Shown here piece by piece: positions 1 to 7,669 of a stretch of DNA of 12,024 nt (position 1 is its first letter; each line of letters opens with the position of its first letter). A model generated the notes under the pieces. The model was given only the letters and a program-made list of their open reading frames with translations, made no database searches and was not told the origin of the DNA. This DNA is from Hyphomicrobiales bacterium (lineage in GTDB: Bacteria > Pseudomonadota > Alphaproteobacteria > Rhizobiales > Beijerinckiaceae): assembly GCA_900299065.1 (NCBI GenBank), contig OMIJ01000199.1, positions 1 to 12,024 on the forward strand. The letters run 5' to 3'. Made by a program: the position numbers and the translations under genes.

Positions 1-228
1 GTGCTGAAGGGCTGCCTCCACCTGACTTTTCAGCTCGGCGGGATATTGGCGGCCGTTTTTATAAAAAGCTGTGCAAACCTCGGTGGTGATGGTGAAGCCC
101 GGGGGGACGGGCAGGCCCAGATTGGACATTTCCGCCAGATTGGCCCCTTTGCCACCCAACAGATTCTTCATCTCGCTGGCGCCTTCGGCCCTGCCATCAC
201 CGAATGTGTAGACCCATTTTATCGTCAT
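1..228 (-). CDS. ppdK: Pyruvate, phosphate dikinase, N-terminal fragment (cut by window edge)
   Basis: Only the first 76 codons are in the window; the gene runs off the left edge. Read on the minus strand from the ATG at 228, the protein begins MTIKWVYTFGDGRAEG and carries GGKGANLAEM (residues 25-34) and PPGFTITTEVC (42-52). This is the characteristic start of the PPDK ATP-grasp nucleotide-binding domain. The full enzyme, usually near 890 residues, interconverts pyruvate + ATP + phosphate and phosphoenolpyruvate + AMP + PPi in the cytoplasm; the phosphohistidine and PEP-binding domains lie outside the window. A GAGG ribosome binding site (235-238 on the plus strand) sits 6 nt before the ATG and supports the start. 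The gene is divergent from dxs. Nothing in this part suggests damage. The PEP synthase family shares the fold but has a different N-terminus. Confidence 0.93.
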   Translation of the reverse strand, partial: MTIKWVYTFGDGRAEGASEMKNLLGGKGANLAEMSNLGLPVPPGFTITTEVCTAFYKNGRQYPAELKSQVEAALQH

Positions 229-560
229 GGAATGCCTCAGATCCTTCTGAAATAGGCAAGTCGCCATCCCGCCGGGAGTGCGGAATCTTATGGTGACTGC
301 CTTAAAGCATATGGCACACCAATGTTGAAGAGAGTCTGTTGCTGGATGCGGCAAATTACTCGCGCAGAATCCGCAACATTTTATTTATCTATTTGAATTA
401 AATTGTACTTTCTTTGAAACTTGGCATTGCAGTGCCTCCCGGATGGCAAAATACTGCAGCTCGGGCCGCTTTTGATGCAATGATGGCGGATCAGGGTGAG
501 TTGGTGTAAGGCTCAGAAATAATCTAGGGGGTGATTTGACGCCCTCTGCTCGAGATTGAT
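229..560. other. Divergent ppdK/dxs intergenic region
   Basis: This is the only stretch over 300 bases without a gene. It must hold the promoters of both ppdK (minus) and dxs (plus). Its middle, about 378-418, is clearly A+T-rich compared with the flanks, as expected for promoter DNA. I could not place a -35/-10 pair with acceptable spacing for either gene. I saw no tRNA, riboswitch or clear terminator, and no small ORF with both a ribosome binding site and recognisable content. Confidence 0.55.
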
Positions 561-2489
561 GTGACACAGGCTTCCAAAACACCACTGCTGGACCAAATTT
601 CCGAACCTGATGCGATGCGCCGTCTTCCAGACAGCGTTTTGCCGCAGCTTTGTGACGAGCTCAGAGCCGAGACTATTGATGCGGTCTCGGTCACGGGGGG
701 GCATTTGGGAGCGGGGCTTGGCGTCGTCGAGCTGACCGTTGCACTGCACTATGTTTTTGATACGCCTAAAGATCGGATCATTTGGGATGTCGGCCATCAG
801 GCCTATCCGCACAAAATCCTGACCGGGCGGCGCGATCGGATCCGCACTTTGCGGCAGGGCGGCGGATTGTCCGGTTTCACCAAGCGTGAGGAGAGTATTT
901 ACGACCCCTTTGGCGCAGCACATTCCTCGACCTCGATTTCGGCCGGTCTTGGCATGGCTGTGGCGCGTGACCTCAAGGGCGGCGATAATCACGTGATTGC
1001 GGTGATCGGTGATGGCGCCATGTCGGCAGGCATGGCCTATGAGGCTATGAACAATGCCGGTCATCTTAATTCCAAAATGATCGTCATTCTCAATGACAAT
1101 GATATGTCGATTGCCCCGCCTACGGGGGCCATGTCGGCCTATCTGGCGCGTCTCGTGTCTGGCGGCACATACAAATCCTTCCGCGAGACAGCCAAGCAAT
1201 TGGCGGCGCATTTACCGAAATTCTTCTATGACAAAGCGCGCAAGACCGAGGAATATGCGCGCGGCTTCTGGACCGGCGGCACATTGTTTGAAGAGCTCGG
1301 CTTTTATTATGTCGGGCCGGTTGATGGGCATAATCTCGATCATCTGTTGCCCGTGCTCAAGAATGTGCGTGATAATCAAACGGGTCCCGTTCTGATCCAT
1401 GTGGTGACGAAAAAGGGTAAGGGCTATGCGCCGGCTGAAGCTGCGGCGGATAAATATCATGGCGTCAATACATTTGATGTGATCACAGGCAAACAGGCCA
1501 AGCCCAAGGCCAATGCGCCCTCTTATACGCGTGTGTTTGCGCAAAGCCTGATTGCCGAGGCGCAGAAGGATGAGCGCGTTGTTGCCATAACTGCGGCCAT
1601 GCCTTCAGGCACGGGGCTTGATTTGTTCGGCACGGCTTTCCCCAAGCGCTGTTTTGATGTTGGCATTGCCGAGCAACATGCTGTGACCTTTGCGGCCGGG
1701 CTTGCGGCAGAAGGTTATAAGCCTTTTTGTGCGATTTATTCGACCTTTCTGCAAAGAGCTTATGATCAAGTTGTGCATGATGTGGCGATCCAGAAATTAC
1801 CCGTGCGCTTTGCAATTGATCGCGCTGGTCTTGTGGGCGCTGATGGCGCGACCCATGCGGGTTCTTTTGATGTGGCCTATCTAGGCACATTGCCGGGCAT
1901 GGTGGTGATGGCGGCCGCTGATGAAGCTGAATTGATGCATATGGTGGCCACGGCGGCTGCTTATGATCAGGGCCCCATTGCGTTTCGCTATCCGCGCGGC
2001 GATGGCATTGGCATTGATATGCCGCAACAAAGTGAAGTGCTTGCGATTGGCAAAGGCCGCATGATCCGGCAGGGCAATCGCATTGCCTTGCTCTCGCTGG
2101 GAACACGTTTGCAGGAGGCTTTGCTGGCGGCTGATCAATTGGCTGGCATGGGTCTTTCAACAAGTGTTGCGGATGCGCGTTTTGCCAAGCCGCTGGATCG
2201 TGATTTGTTGCTGCAATTGGCACAAAATCATGAAGTGCTCATCACAATCGAAGAAGGTTCAGTCGGTGGTTTTGGCTCCTTTGTTGCGCAGGCTCTTTTG
2301 GAAGAGGGTCTGCTCGATGGCCAAAAAAATCTTAAATTCCGCAGCATGATTTTGCCGGATCAGTTTCAGGATCAGGACAAGCCTGAGAGACTCTATGCGC
2401 TGGCCGGGCTCGATTCACGCGCCATCATTGCCAAAGTGCTCGATGTTCTGGGGCGCAGCAATGAGGCTGCCAAATTCCTGATCGCATGA
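561..2489 (+). CDS. dxs: 1-deoxy-D-xylulose-5-phosphate synthase
   Basis: Dxs condenses pyruvate and glyceraldehyde 3-phosphate, with loss of CO2, to 1-deoxy-D-xylulose 5-phosphate, the first step of the MEP isoprenoid pathway and a source for thiamine and pyridoxal. The protein has 642 residues, slightly longer than the roughly 620 of E. coli. Visible hallmarks are GGHLG with His48, the ThDP/Mg motif from GDG (150-152) to NDN (178-180), DVGIAEQHA with catalytic Glu371, Tyr393 and Arg399 in the IYSTFLQRAYDQ segment, and Asp428/His432 in the substrate loop. The domain order is ThDP-binding N-terminus, central pyrimidine-binding domain, and C-terminal transketolase domain. The start is a GTG: an in-frame TGA at 537-539 blocks any longer form, and the family-typical KTPLLD follows at once. 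No clear Shine-Dalgarno is seen. The gene is followed after 3 nt by tlyA, so the two are probably cotranscribed. Confidence 0.96.
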   Translation: MTQASKTPLLDQISEPDAMRRLPDSVLPQLCDELRAETIDAVSVTGGHLGAGLGVVELTVALHYVFDTPKDRIIWDVGHQAYPHKILTGRRDRIRTLRQGGGLSGFTKREESIYDPFGAAHSSTSISAGLGMAVARDLKGGDNHVIAVIGDGAMSAGMAYEAMNNAGHLNSKMIVILNDNDMSIAPPTGAMSAYLARLVSGGTYKSFRETAKQLAAHLPKFFYDKARKTEEYARGFWTGGTLFEELGFYYVGPVDGHNLDHLLPVLKNVRDNQTGPVLIHVVTKKGKGYAPAEAAADKYHGVNTFDVITGKQAKPKANAPSYTRVFAQSLIAEAQKDERVVAITAAMPSGTGLDLFGTAFPKRCFDVGIAEQHAVTFAAGLAAEGYKPFCAIYSTFLQRAYDQVVHDVAIQKLPVRFAIDRAGLVGADGATHAGSFDVAYLGTLPGMVVMAAADEAELMHMVATAAAYDQGPIAFRYPRGDGIGIDMPQQSEVLAIGKGRMIRQGNRIALLSLGTRLQEALLAADQLAGMGLSTSVADARFAKPLDRDLLLQLAQNHEVLITIEEGSVGGFGSFVAQALLEEGLLDGQKNLKFRSMILPDQFQDQDKPERLYALAGLDSRAIIAKVLDVLGRSNEAAKFLIA

Positions 2490-2492
2490 CGC

Positions 2493-3224
2493 ATGAAACA
2501 GCGCGCCGATGTGATTTTGGTGGAACGGGGCTTGTTTGCTTCGCGGGCAAAGGCGCGTGAGGCCATAGAGGCGGGTCTGGTTGAGGCCAATCATCAGATC
2601 ATTCGCAAGCCCTCGGATATGATTTCTCCGGAAGCCGAGATCAAGGCGAGTGCGCCTTATCCCTGGGTTTCGCGCGGCGGGATCAAATTGGAAGCTGCGC
2701 TTAAGGCCTTTTCCATTTCTGCCGCCGGGCGCTCATGTCTTGATATTGGCAGCTCAACGGGCGGGTTTACAGATGTGCTTTTGGCAGATGGTGCAGAGCA
2801 TGTGGTGAGCGTTGATGTCGGTCACGGGCAAATGCATGAAAGGCTCAGGCATGATGCAAGAGTCCGCTTGCTTGAAGGGCAAGATGCGCGCCAGTTAAGC
2901 CCCGATCAGATTGGGGTAGCGCCCAGTTTGATTGTGATGGATGTGAGTTTTATCTCGCTCAGGCTGATTTTGCCGCATGTGCTGAAACTAGCAGCGCCTT
3001 ATAGTTTGTGCATTGCGTTGATCAAACCGCAATTTGAAGCGGGACGGGATGCCGTGCGCAAGGGAATTGTGCGCGACGAGGCGGAGCATGAGCGCGTTTG
3101 CGAAGAGATTTCGGCGTGTTTTGTCGGGCTTGGTTGGTACAAATTAGGTCTTATTGCCTCGCCCATTGCCGGGGGCGATGGCAATCGTGAGTTTTTAATT
3201 GCGGCATCGTCAAAAGTGAAATGA
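2493..3224 (+). CDS. tlyA: TlyA family rRNA (cytidine-2'-O)-methyltransferase
   Basis: The 243-residue protein has an N-terminal S4 RNA-binding domain (about 1-62, with LVERGLFASRAKAREAI) and a FtsJ/RrmJ-type methyltransferase domain. The SAM-binding loop is LDIGSSTGGFTD (83-94). The K-D-K-E tetrad of 2'-O-methyltransferases can be followed as Lys65 (RGGIKL), Asp150 (MDVSFIS), Lys178 (IKPQFEAG) and Glu233 (NREF). Characterised TlyA proteins methylate cytidine 2'-hydroxyls in rRNA, which confers capreomycin sensitivity in mycobacteria; some databases label the family 'hemolysin', which I would not carry over. The start lies 3 nt after the dxs stop with no strong ribosome binding site, suggesting translational coupling. 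The RNA methyltransferase gene follows after 7 nt. The family call is safe; the exact target nucleotide cannot be read from sequence. Confidence 0.92.
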   Translation: MKQRADVILVERGLFASRAKAREAIEAGLVEANHQIIRKPSDMISPEAEIKASAPYPWVSRGGIKLEAALKAFSISAAGRSCLDIGSSTGGFTDVLLADGAEHVVSVDVGHGQMHERLRHDARVRLLEGQDARQLSPDQIGVAPSLIVMDVSFISLRLILPHVLKLAAPYSLCIALIKPQFEAGRDAVRKGIVRDEAEHERVCEEISACFVGLGWYKLGLIASPIAGGDGNREFLIAASSKVK

Positions 3225-3231
3225 GTTTGCA

Positions 3232-4518
3232 ATGAATGCTCTTAATCGGCGGCTTGAAATAGAGCGCCTCGGCCAAAGGGGCGAGGGGCTGGCGCATGAT
3301 GGGCGCAGGCTTGTGTTCGTGCCCTATGCGCTGGCCGGTGAAGTTGTGATTGCCGAAGTTGATGGTGATCGCGGCCGCTTGGCAGAAGTTGTCGTTGCAA
3401 GTCCTGACCGGATTGCTCCCTTTTGTGAGCATTTCACAAAATGCGGTGGCTGCGCTGTACAAACCCTCGCAGCGCCCGCCTATGGGGCGTGGAAGCGCGA
3501 TCTTGTTGTTGCAGCTCTGGCGCATGTTGGTCTTGATTGTGCTGTGGCTCCGCTGGTTGATGCGCATGGCGAGGGGCGTCGGAGGGCAACCTTTCATGCC
3601 CGCTTCGAGCAAGGTCTTGCAGGCCGGGCACGCACGATCATTGGTTTTATGCAGGCGCGTTCGCATAATATTTTGCAATTGGATTCCTGCCCTATTCTTG
3701 CACCTGGTCTTGCGCGTGCTTTACCTGCGGCGCGTCTGATTGCCGAAGTGCTGGCAGATCATGGCAAGCCGCTTGATATTGTAGTGAGTGCATCCAGTGC
3801 TGGCCTGGATATTGATCTGCATGGGGCTGGTAAATTGGATGATGATTTGCGCCAGCGTTTGATCGCAGCTGCCGGTGCGGCTGATCTGGCGCGCTTTTCC
3901 AATCATGGTCTTGTTTTGATCGAGCGCCGCGCGCCGGGGATTAAAATGGGCATTGCCGAAGTTGTCCCTCCACCGGGTGGATTTTTGCAAGCCACGCAAG
4001 CTGGCGAAGAGGCCTTGGCGCAACATGTATTGCGGGCCATTGGCAAAGCAAAGCGTGTGGCGGATCTATTTGCTGGCGTGGGGACTTTTGCTTTGCGATT
4101 GGCGCAGACAAGCGAAGTATTGGCGGTGGAGGGCGAGGCAGCGGCCATAGCTGCGCTCACACGTGCGGCGCATCGCCCGGGTTTGCGTCAGGTGCGTGGC
4201 GAGGTCCGCGATCTTTTCCGCAGGCCGCTTTTGGCGGCAGAACTCAATGGGTTTGATGCGGTTGTCTTTGACCCGCCGCGCTCCGGGGCCAAAGATCAGG
4301 CCGAGGCTCTCGCTGCCTCCCAAGTGCCCAGTGTGGTGGCTGTCTCCTGCTCGGTTCAGACTTTTGCCCGGGATGCTCGTATTCTGGTCGATGGGGGCTA
4401 TGTGCTGGAAAGTGTGACGCCCTTTGATCAGTTCCGCCATTCTGCGCATGTAGAAATTGTCGGTGTTTTCCGCCGGTCGGCTCCCAAAGGCAAAAAGCGA
4501 GGCCGGTTGTTGGGCTAA
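3232..4518 (+). CDS. Class I SAM-dependent RNA methyltransferase, TrmA/RlmD (RumA) type
   Basis: The 428-residue protein belongs to the RNA uracil-C5 methyltransferase family, which makes 5-methyluridine in rRNA or tRNA. An N-terminal TRAM-like RNA-binding region (about 5-58) is followed by Cys65-x5-Cys71-x2-Cys74 and Cys153, the four ligands of the [4Fe-4S] cluster of RlmD-type enzymes. The SAM loop is DLFAGVGTFALRLA (278-291), FDPPRSG (346-352) is the substrate-binding motif, Cys373 in VSCSVQTFARD is the expected nucleophile, and HVE (406-408) supplies the conserved glutamate. The loop after the nucleophile usually reads SCNPATLARD, so SCSVQTFARD is divergent. The basic tail (KGKKRGRLLG) may bind RNA. 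It is the last gene of the dxs–tlyA cluster, 7 nt after tlyA. Whether it modifies 23S rRNA or another RNA is not decided by sequence, so no gene symbol is given. Confidence 0.9.
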   Translation: MNALNRRLEIERLGQRGEGLAHDGRRLVFVPYALAGEVVIAEVDGDRGRLAEVVVASPDRIAPFCEHFTKCGGCAVQTLAAPAYGAWKRDLVVAALAHVGLDCAVAPLVDAHGEGRRRATFHARFEQGLAGRARTIIGFMQARSHNILQLDSCPILAPGLARALPAARLIAEVLADHGKPLDIVVSASSAGLDIDLHGAGKLDDDLRQRLIAAAGAADLARFSNHGLVLIERRAPGIKMGIAEVVPPPGGFLQATQAGEEALAQHVLRAIGKAKRVADLFAGVGTFALRLAQTSEVLAVEGEAAAIAALTRAAHRPGLRQVRGEVRDLFRRPLLAAELNGFDAVVFDPPRSGAKDQAEALAASQVPSVVAVSCSVQTFARDARILVDGGYVLESVTPFDQFRHSAHVEIVGVFRRSAPKGKKRGRLLG

Positions 4519-4631
4519 GATGAGGCGCAATCAGCAGGCAAACAACTCTTTGCATGAATGCATATAGACAAAGTCCCCTGTTTTGGCGCAATAGCTATTG
4601 AGCCCTTGGGGCCTATACAAGAGAGGATTCT
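4519..4631 (+). promoter_or_regulatory. Upstream region of the CDGSH gene
   Basis: This 113-nt gap separates the RNA methyltransferase gene from the CDGSH gene. It holds an inverted repeat TGCAT-GA-ATGCA (4551-4562) and a good ribosome binding site, GAGAGGA (4621-4627), 4 nt before the ATG at 4632. TATACA (4614-4619) resembles a -10 element, but no -35 element stands at a suitable distance, so I do not call a promoter. No intrinsic terminator for the upstream cluster is visible here. Confidence 0.4.
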
Positions 4632-4871
4632 ATGACCGAACCCGTCATTGCTCAAAAAGCTCCCTATCCGGTGGATGTGAAAGCTGGTGAAACTTATTTC
4701 TGGTGTGCCTGTGGCAAGTCAGCCAAGCAGCCATTCTGCGATGGCGCCCATAAGGGCTCTGGCCTTACGCCCATGAAGTATGAAGCCCAGAAGGATGGCA
4801 AAGTCTATTTCTGCGGTTGCAAGATGACGCATAACAAGCCCCTGTGTGATGGCACGCATGGTAAGATCTGA
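4632..4871 (+). CDS. Tandem CDGSH iron-sulfur domain protein
   Basis: The 79-residue soluble protein carries two CDGSH [2Fe-2S] motifs. The first has Cys25, Cys27, Cys36 and His40 (CACGKSAKQPFCDGAH). The second has Cys61, Cys63, Cys72 and His76 (CGCKMTHNKPLCDGTH). Both full 3Cys:1His ligand sets are present. This layout matches the bacterial and CISD3/Miner2-like type in which both clusters lie in one chain; there is no membrane anchor as in mitoNEET. The family is associated with electron or Fe-S cluster transfer and redox sensing, but no specific role is established for this protein. The gene has its own strong ribosome binding site and is closed by an intrinsic terminator at 4919, so it is probably a monocistronic unit or the end of the dxs cluster transcript. 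Confidence 0.92.
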   Translation: MTEPVIAQKAPYPVDVKAGETYFWCACGKSAKQPFCDGAHKGSGLTPMKYEAQKDGKVYFCGCKMTHNKPLCDGTHGKI

Positions 4872-4918
4872 CCTTTAAGGTTGGATTTGCTTGAGCTCAG
4901 GCTTTCCATTCGATTTTG

Positions 4919-4949
4919 AGCCCCTGTTCTTTGGACAGGGGCTTTTTAT
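4919..4949 (+). terminator. Rho-independent terminator after the CDGSH gene
   Basis: The stem AGCCCCTGT (4919-4927) pairs with ACAGGGGCT (4935-4943) across a short loop TCTTTGG. The stem is perfect over 9 bp and GC-rich, and is followed at once by a T-tract (4943-4947, then ATT). It lies 48 nt after the CDGSH stop codon and should end that transcript before the LLM oxidoreductase gene. Confidence 0.9.
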
Positions 4950-4959
4950 TTGATCCAGG

Positions 4960-4989
4960 TTGCGCATGTGCTAGCTGGGCAGCTATGAT
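4960..4989 (+). promoter_or_regulatory. Candidate promoter for the LLM oxidoreductase gene
   Basis: TTGCGC (4960-4965) and TATGAT (4984-4989) are separated by 18 nt. The -10 element matches the sigma70 consensus at 5 of 6 positions, but the -35 matches only TTG. Its position, just after a strong terminator and about 60 nt before the start codon, is what makes it plausible. This is a by-eye call only. Confidence 0.33.
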
Positions 4990-5040
4990 GAAAACATAAA
5001 AGATCAGTAGTGTTCTGCATCATGAACGATTGTTCTGATC

Positions 5041-5045
5041 GGAGG
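5041..5045 (+). promoter_or_regulatory. Ribosome binding site that fixes the LLM oxidoreductase start
   Basis: GGAGG at 5041-5045 lies 6 nt before the ATG at 5052. It favours that start over the in-frame GTG at 5010 and ATG at 5022, which would add up to 14 residues (MFCIMNDCSDRRDG) unlike the family's usual N-terminus. Neither of those starts has a comparable site. Confidence 0.8.
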
Positions 5046-5051
5046 GATGGA

Positions 5052-6095
5052 ATGAAATTCGGGCTGTTTGATCATATTGAATTTGCGGACAGGCCTTTGG
5101 CGCAGACTTTTGACGAGCGCTTGCGCTTCATTCAATTGGCCGATTCGGCGGGCTTTTATTGTGTGCATCTGGCCGAACATCATTGCTCGCCTCTCAATAT
5201 GGTGCCAGTGCCGGGTGTCTTCATGGGGGCGATTGCGCGGCTGACGAAACAAATCCGCTTTGGGCCCATGGTCTATCTTCTCCCGCTCTATTCGCCGCTA
5301 CGTCTGGCGGAAGAAATCTGCATGCTCGATCATTTGAGCAATGGTCGTATGGAGATTGGCGTGGGGCGCGGTGTGTCGCCTTTCGAATTGGGTTTTCACA
5401 AAATCGATCATGACAAATCGCGCGATATATTCATCGATGCTTATGAATGTCTGAAAGCGGCTTTGTCTCAGGAAAAGTTTTCTTATGAGGGCCCATCCTA
5501 TTCTTATAAAGATGTGCCTATGGCTCTGCGGCCTTTGCAAAGTCCCATGCCGGCTTTCTGGTATGGCTCTTCCAATGCCATTGGCTCGCAATGGGCTGGC
5601 GAGCATGGGATGCATTTCGCTTCAAATGGTCCCACAGCACGGGCCAAGGCCAATATTGATGTCTTTCGCGAGGCTCTGGCCAAGAGAGGCGGAGCCGCCT
5701 CGCCAAAGCCTGAATTTGCCGGGGGCACTGCCATTGGAGCTTCGCGGCAGATTGTGGTGGCCGAGACAGATGCCAAGGCCAGGGCCATAGCCAAGCCTGC
5801 GGCTGAATTGCACATACGCCATCTCAATTGGTTGCGCGATCATCATGCTTCGCCAGAATTTGCCAATCGTCTGGTTGTTCCAGTTGGCGGCACATTTGAG
5901 GATAATCTGCGTGAGGGCACTATGATTGCCGGTTCGCCACAGACCGTAGTTGCTGAATTGGAAAAGCAGATTGATGAATTGGGCATAAATTATCTTTTGT
6001 CCTATCTCTTCTTTGGCAATATGGCGGCTGGGGATGCCGAGCGCTCCTTGCAGCTTTTTGCCAGCGAAGTGATGCCAAAATTGGCGCATTTGTGA
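5052..6095 (+). CDS. LLM class flavin-dependent oxidoreductase (luciferase-like)
   Basis: The 347-residue protein belongs to the bacterial luciferase-like monooxygenase family, TIM-barrel enzymes that use reduced FMN or F420. It starts MKFGLFDHIEF, as is usual when the first beta strand opens the barrel. AEHH (41-44) and LDHLSNGRMEIGVGRG (92-107) are family signatures, the second forming part of the flavin/phosphate-binding region. The segments FWYGSSN and FASNGPT fit the later barrel strands. Related proteins oxidise alkanals, alkanesulfonates, nitrilotriacetate and other small compounds; the substrate here cannot be read. Alphaproteobacterial members normally take FMNH2 from a separate reductase, and no reductase gene is nearby. 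The MFS exporter gene follows after 95 nt in the same direction, possibly as one unit. The start is set by GGAGG at 5041-5045. Confidence 0.88.
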   Translation: MKFGLFDHIEFADRPLAQTFDERLRFIQLADSAGFYCVHLAEHHCSPLNMVPVPGVFMGAIARLTKQIRFGPMVYLLPLYSPLRLAEEICMLDHLSNGRMEIGVGRGVSPFELGFHKIDHDKSRDIFIDAYECLKAALSQEKFSYEGPSYSYKDVPMALRPLQSPMPAFWYGSSNAIGSQWAGEHGMHFASNGPTARAKANIDVFREALAKRGGAASPKPEFAGGTAIGASRQIVVAETDAKARAIAKPAAELHIRHLNWLRDHHASPEFANRLVVPVGGTFEDNLREGTMIAGSPQTVVAELEKQIDELGINYLLSYLFFGNMAAGDAERSLQLFASEVMPKLAHL

Positions 6096-6190
6096 GTGAA
6101 TCTCGGCCTGTGAGAGATCAGGCTCTTGCCATTCGGGTCAGTATTACCCATGAAGGATCAGATCACTTTAATCGGAATTGCTAAAAACGC

Positions 6191-7669
6191 ATGTCGCACC
6201 CTCATAATGCCCCGTCGATAAGTTTGAGCGCGGCTGAGATTCGATCCATCATCATTGGCCTGATGACGGCCATGTTCCCAGGCGCACTGGATTCGACAAT
6301 TATCGCGCCTGCTATGCCGACTATCGGGCGCGAATTGGGCAATGTTGAAAATCTGCCGTGGATTGTGACGTCCTATCTTTTGATGTCGACCGCCTCAACA
6401 CCGCTCTATGGCAAGCTGAGCGATATTCATGGTCGGCGCATTGTTTTGCTGACGGCGATTTCTATTTTTGCCATTGGCTCTCTGCTCTGTGCGCTGGCGC
6501 CAAGCATGATCACATTGGCCTTGGCGCGTGCCCTGCAAGGAATTGGTGGCGGCGGTCTGGTGTCATTATCGCTCACTATTATTGGTGATGTCGTACCAGT
6601 GCGCGAGCGACCCAAATATCAGGTTTATACCTCGATCATGTGGACAGTCTCCTCGCTGGCAGGACCGATATTAGGTGGCTATCTGGCAGAGCTTTGGCAT
6701 TGGTCTCTGATCTTTTGGATCAATTTGCCGCTGTGTGTGGTGGCGTTCCTGTTGATCGACAGCAAGCTCAAGCGTCTGCCGCGCCATGAGCGTCCGCATA
6801 AGCTGGATTTCCTTGGTGCTTTTTTGCTTGTTGCGGCCTCAATTTTATTTCAGCTCGCACTGACTTGGGGCGGTACACATTATGCTTGGAGTTCTTCCAT
6901 TATTCTGGGCATTTTATCTGGCGGGGCTTTGGCAAGTGTACTGCTTGTCTGGCGGCAAATGACTGCTGAAGAGCCGCTTTTGCCAGTGTCGATTTTATCT
7001 AACAAGATTGTTCTGACGGCTTCCTCTTCTGTGGGGCTGGCCATGGCGGTCTTTATTGGCTTGACGATTTATCTGCCTTTATATTTTGAAATTGGCTTGG
7101 GCTATTCGGCCAGTGAATCTGGTTTGGCGCTTTTGCCGCTGATGGTGTTCTCGACTATTGGCGCAATGAGTGCGGGGCGTTTGATGATCCGCATCAAATA
7201 TTACAGCCTCATTCCCATATTGGGCTTGGCCATGTCAGCCTTGTGTCTGTTGCCAATGTTTTTTGTGCCCGTGGGACTACCGATGGTGCTGATCGAAATC
7301 CTGTTTGCATTTGCTTCAATTGGTGTTGGAACAGTGTTTCCCATTTCAATGGTATCGGTGCAAAATTCTGTCGCGGTCCATCAATTGGGCACGGCAACGG
7401 CAACGGTTTCGTTCATGCGCAATTTTGGTGCGGCTATTGGTGTAGCGGTTTGCGGCACTGTGGTGATTTCAGGCGGCATATCGCGCGAGCAAGCATTGGA
7501 TAGTCTCGTCACCAGTGCGCAATTTAGCGCGGTCTTTGCCTGGGTTTTCTTGATCGGCGCATTGGGGCTTGGCCTTGCAAGCCTTTCCATGGCGATGATG
7601 GAAGTGCGCCCCTTGGTTGATCGGCGCCCGCAAGCACAAGCTGAGAGCGAGCCTGGCTCTCAAGGATAA
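6191..7669 (+). CDS. MFS transporter, DHA2 (EmrB/QacA-like) drug:H+ antiporter family
   Basis: The 492-residue integral membrane protein has hydrophobic segments across about residues 17-470, consistent with the 14 helices of the DHA2 family. Motif D1 is present as LDSTIIAPAMPTI (33-45), motif A as GKLSDIHGRR (74-83, the helix 2-3 loop), motif B as LARALQGIGGG (111-121), and the antiporter motif C as LAGPILGG (156-163). Known relatives export drugs, dyes or metabolites in exchange for protons. The C-terminus (about 472-492) is polar and probably cytoplasmic. The start has only a weak ribosome binding site. No HlyD/EmrA membrane-fusion partner is encoded beside it, so it may work alone in the inner membrane. 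Its 3' end overlaps the convergent ThDP enzyme gene by 10 bp. The substrate is unknown; the neighbouring oxidoreductase and MarR regulator fit, but do not prove, a role in export of a toxic compound. Confidence 0.9.
   Translation: MSHPHNAPSISLSAAEIRSIIIGLMTAMFPGALDSTIIAPAMPTIGRELGNVENLPWIVTSYLLMSTASTPLYGKLSDIHGRRIVLLTAISIFAIGSLLCALAPSMITLALARALQGIGGGGLVSLSLTIIGDVVPVRERPKYQVYTSIMWTVSSLAGPILGGYLAELWHWSLIFWINLPLCVVAFLLIDSKLKRLPRHERPHKLDFLGAFLLVAASILFQLALTWGGTHYAWSSSIILGILSGGALASVLLVWRQMTAEEPLLPVSILSNKIVLTASSSVGLAMAVFIGLTIYLPLYFEIGLGYSASESGLALLPLMVFSTIGAMSAGRLMIRIKYYSLIPILGLAMSALCLLPMFFVPVGLPMVLIEILFAFASIGVGTVFPISMVSVQNSVAVHQLGTATATVSFMRNFGAAIGVAVCGTVVISGGISREQALDSLVTSAQFSAVFAWVFLIGALGLGLASLSMAMMEVRPLVDRRPQAQAESEPGSQG

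Noticed and set aside
421..458. Possible sigma54 promoters (TTGGCATTGCAGTGC and TGGCAAAATACTGCA)
   Set aside because: Both have GG and GC separated by 9 nt, not the required 10, and the surrounding bases match the consensus poorly.
513..1211. A 232-codon open frame on the minus strand over the dxs start
   Set aside because: It is antisense to the ThDP-binding domain of dxs, has no recognisable protein features, and is explained by the codon use of dxs.
1483..2223. A 246-codon open frame on the minus strand inside dxs
   Set aside because: It is fully antisense to the conserved transketolase-like part of dxs, its translation is rich in Gln, His and Pro without domain features, and no ribosome binding site is seen. 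It is a codon-bias shadow.
3151..3678. A 175-codon minus-strand open frame across the tlyA/methyltransferase junction
   Set aside because: It runs antisense to two well-supported genes and its translation has no domain or signal features.
5010..5051. Longer start of the LLM oxidoreductase at GTG 5010 or ATG 5022
   Set aside because: The extra residues do not look like the family and GGAGG at 5041-5045 lies inside the extension at ideal distance from ATG 5052.
6111..6128. Hairpin GCCTG…CAGGC after the LLM gene as a terminator
   Set aside because: The stem is only 5 bp and is followed by TCTTGCC, not a T-tract. It could not act as an intrinsic terminator.
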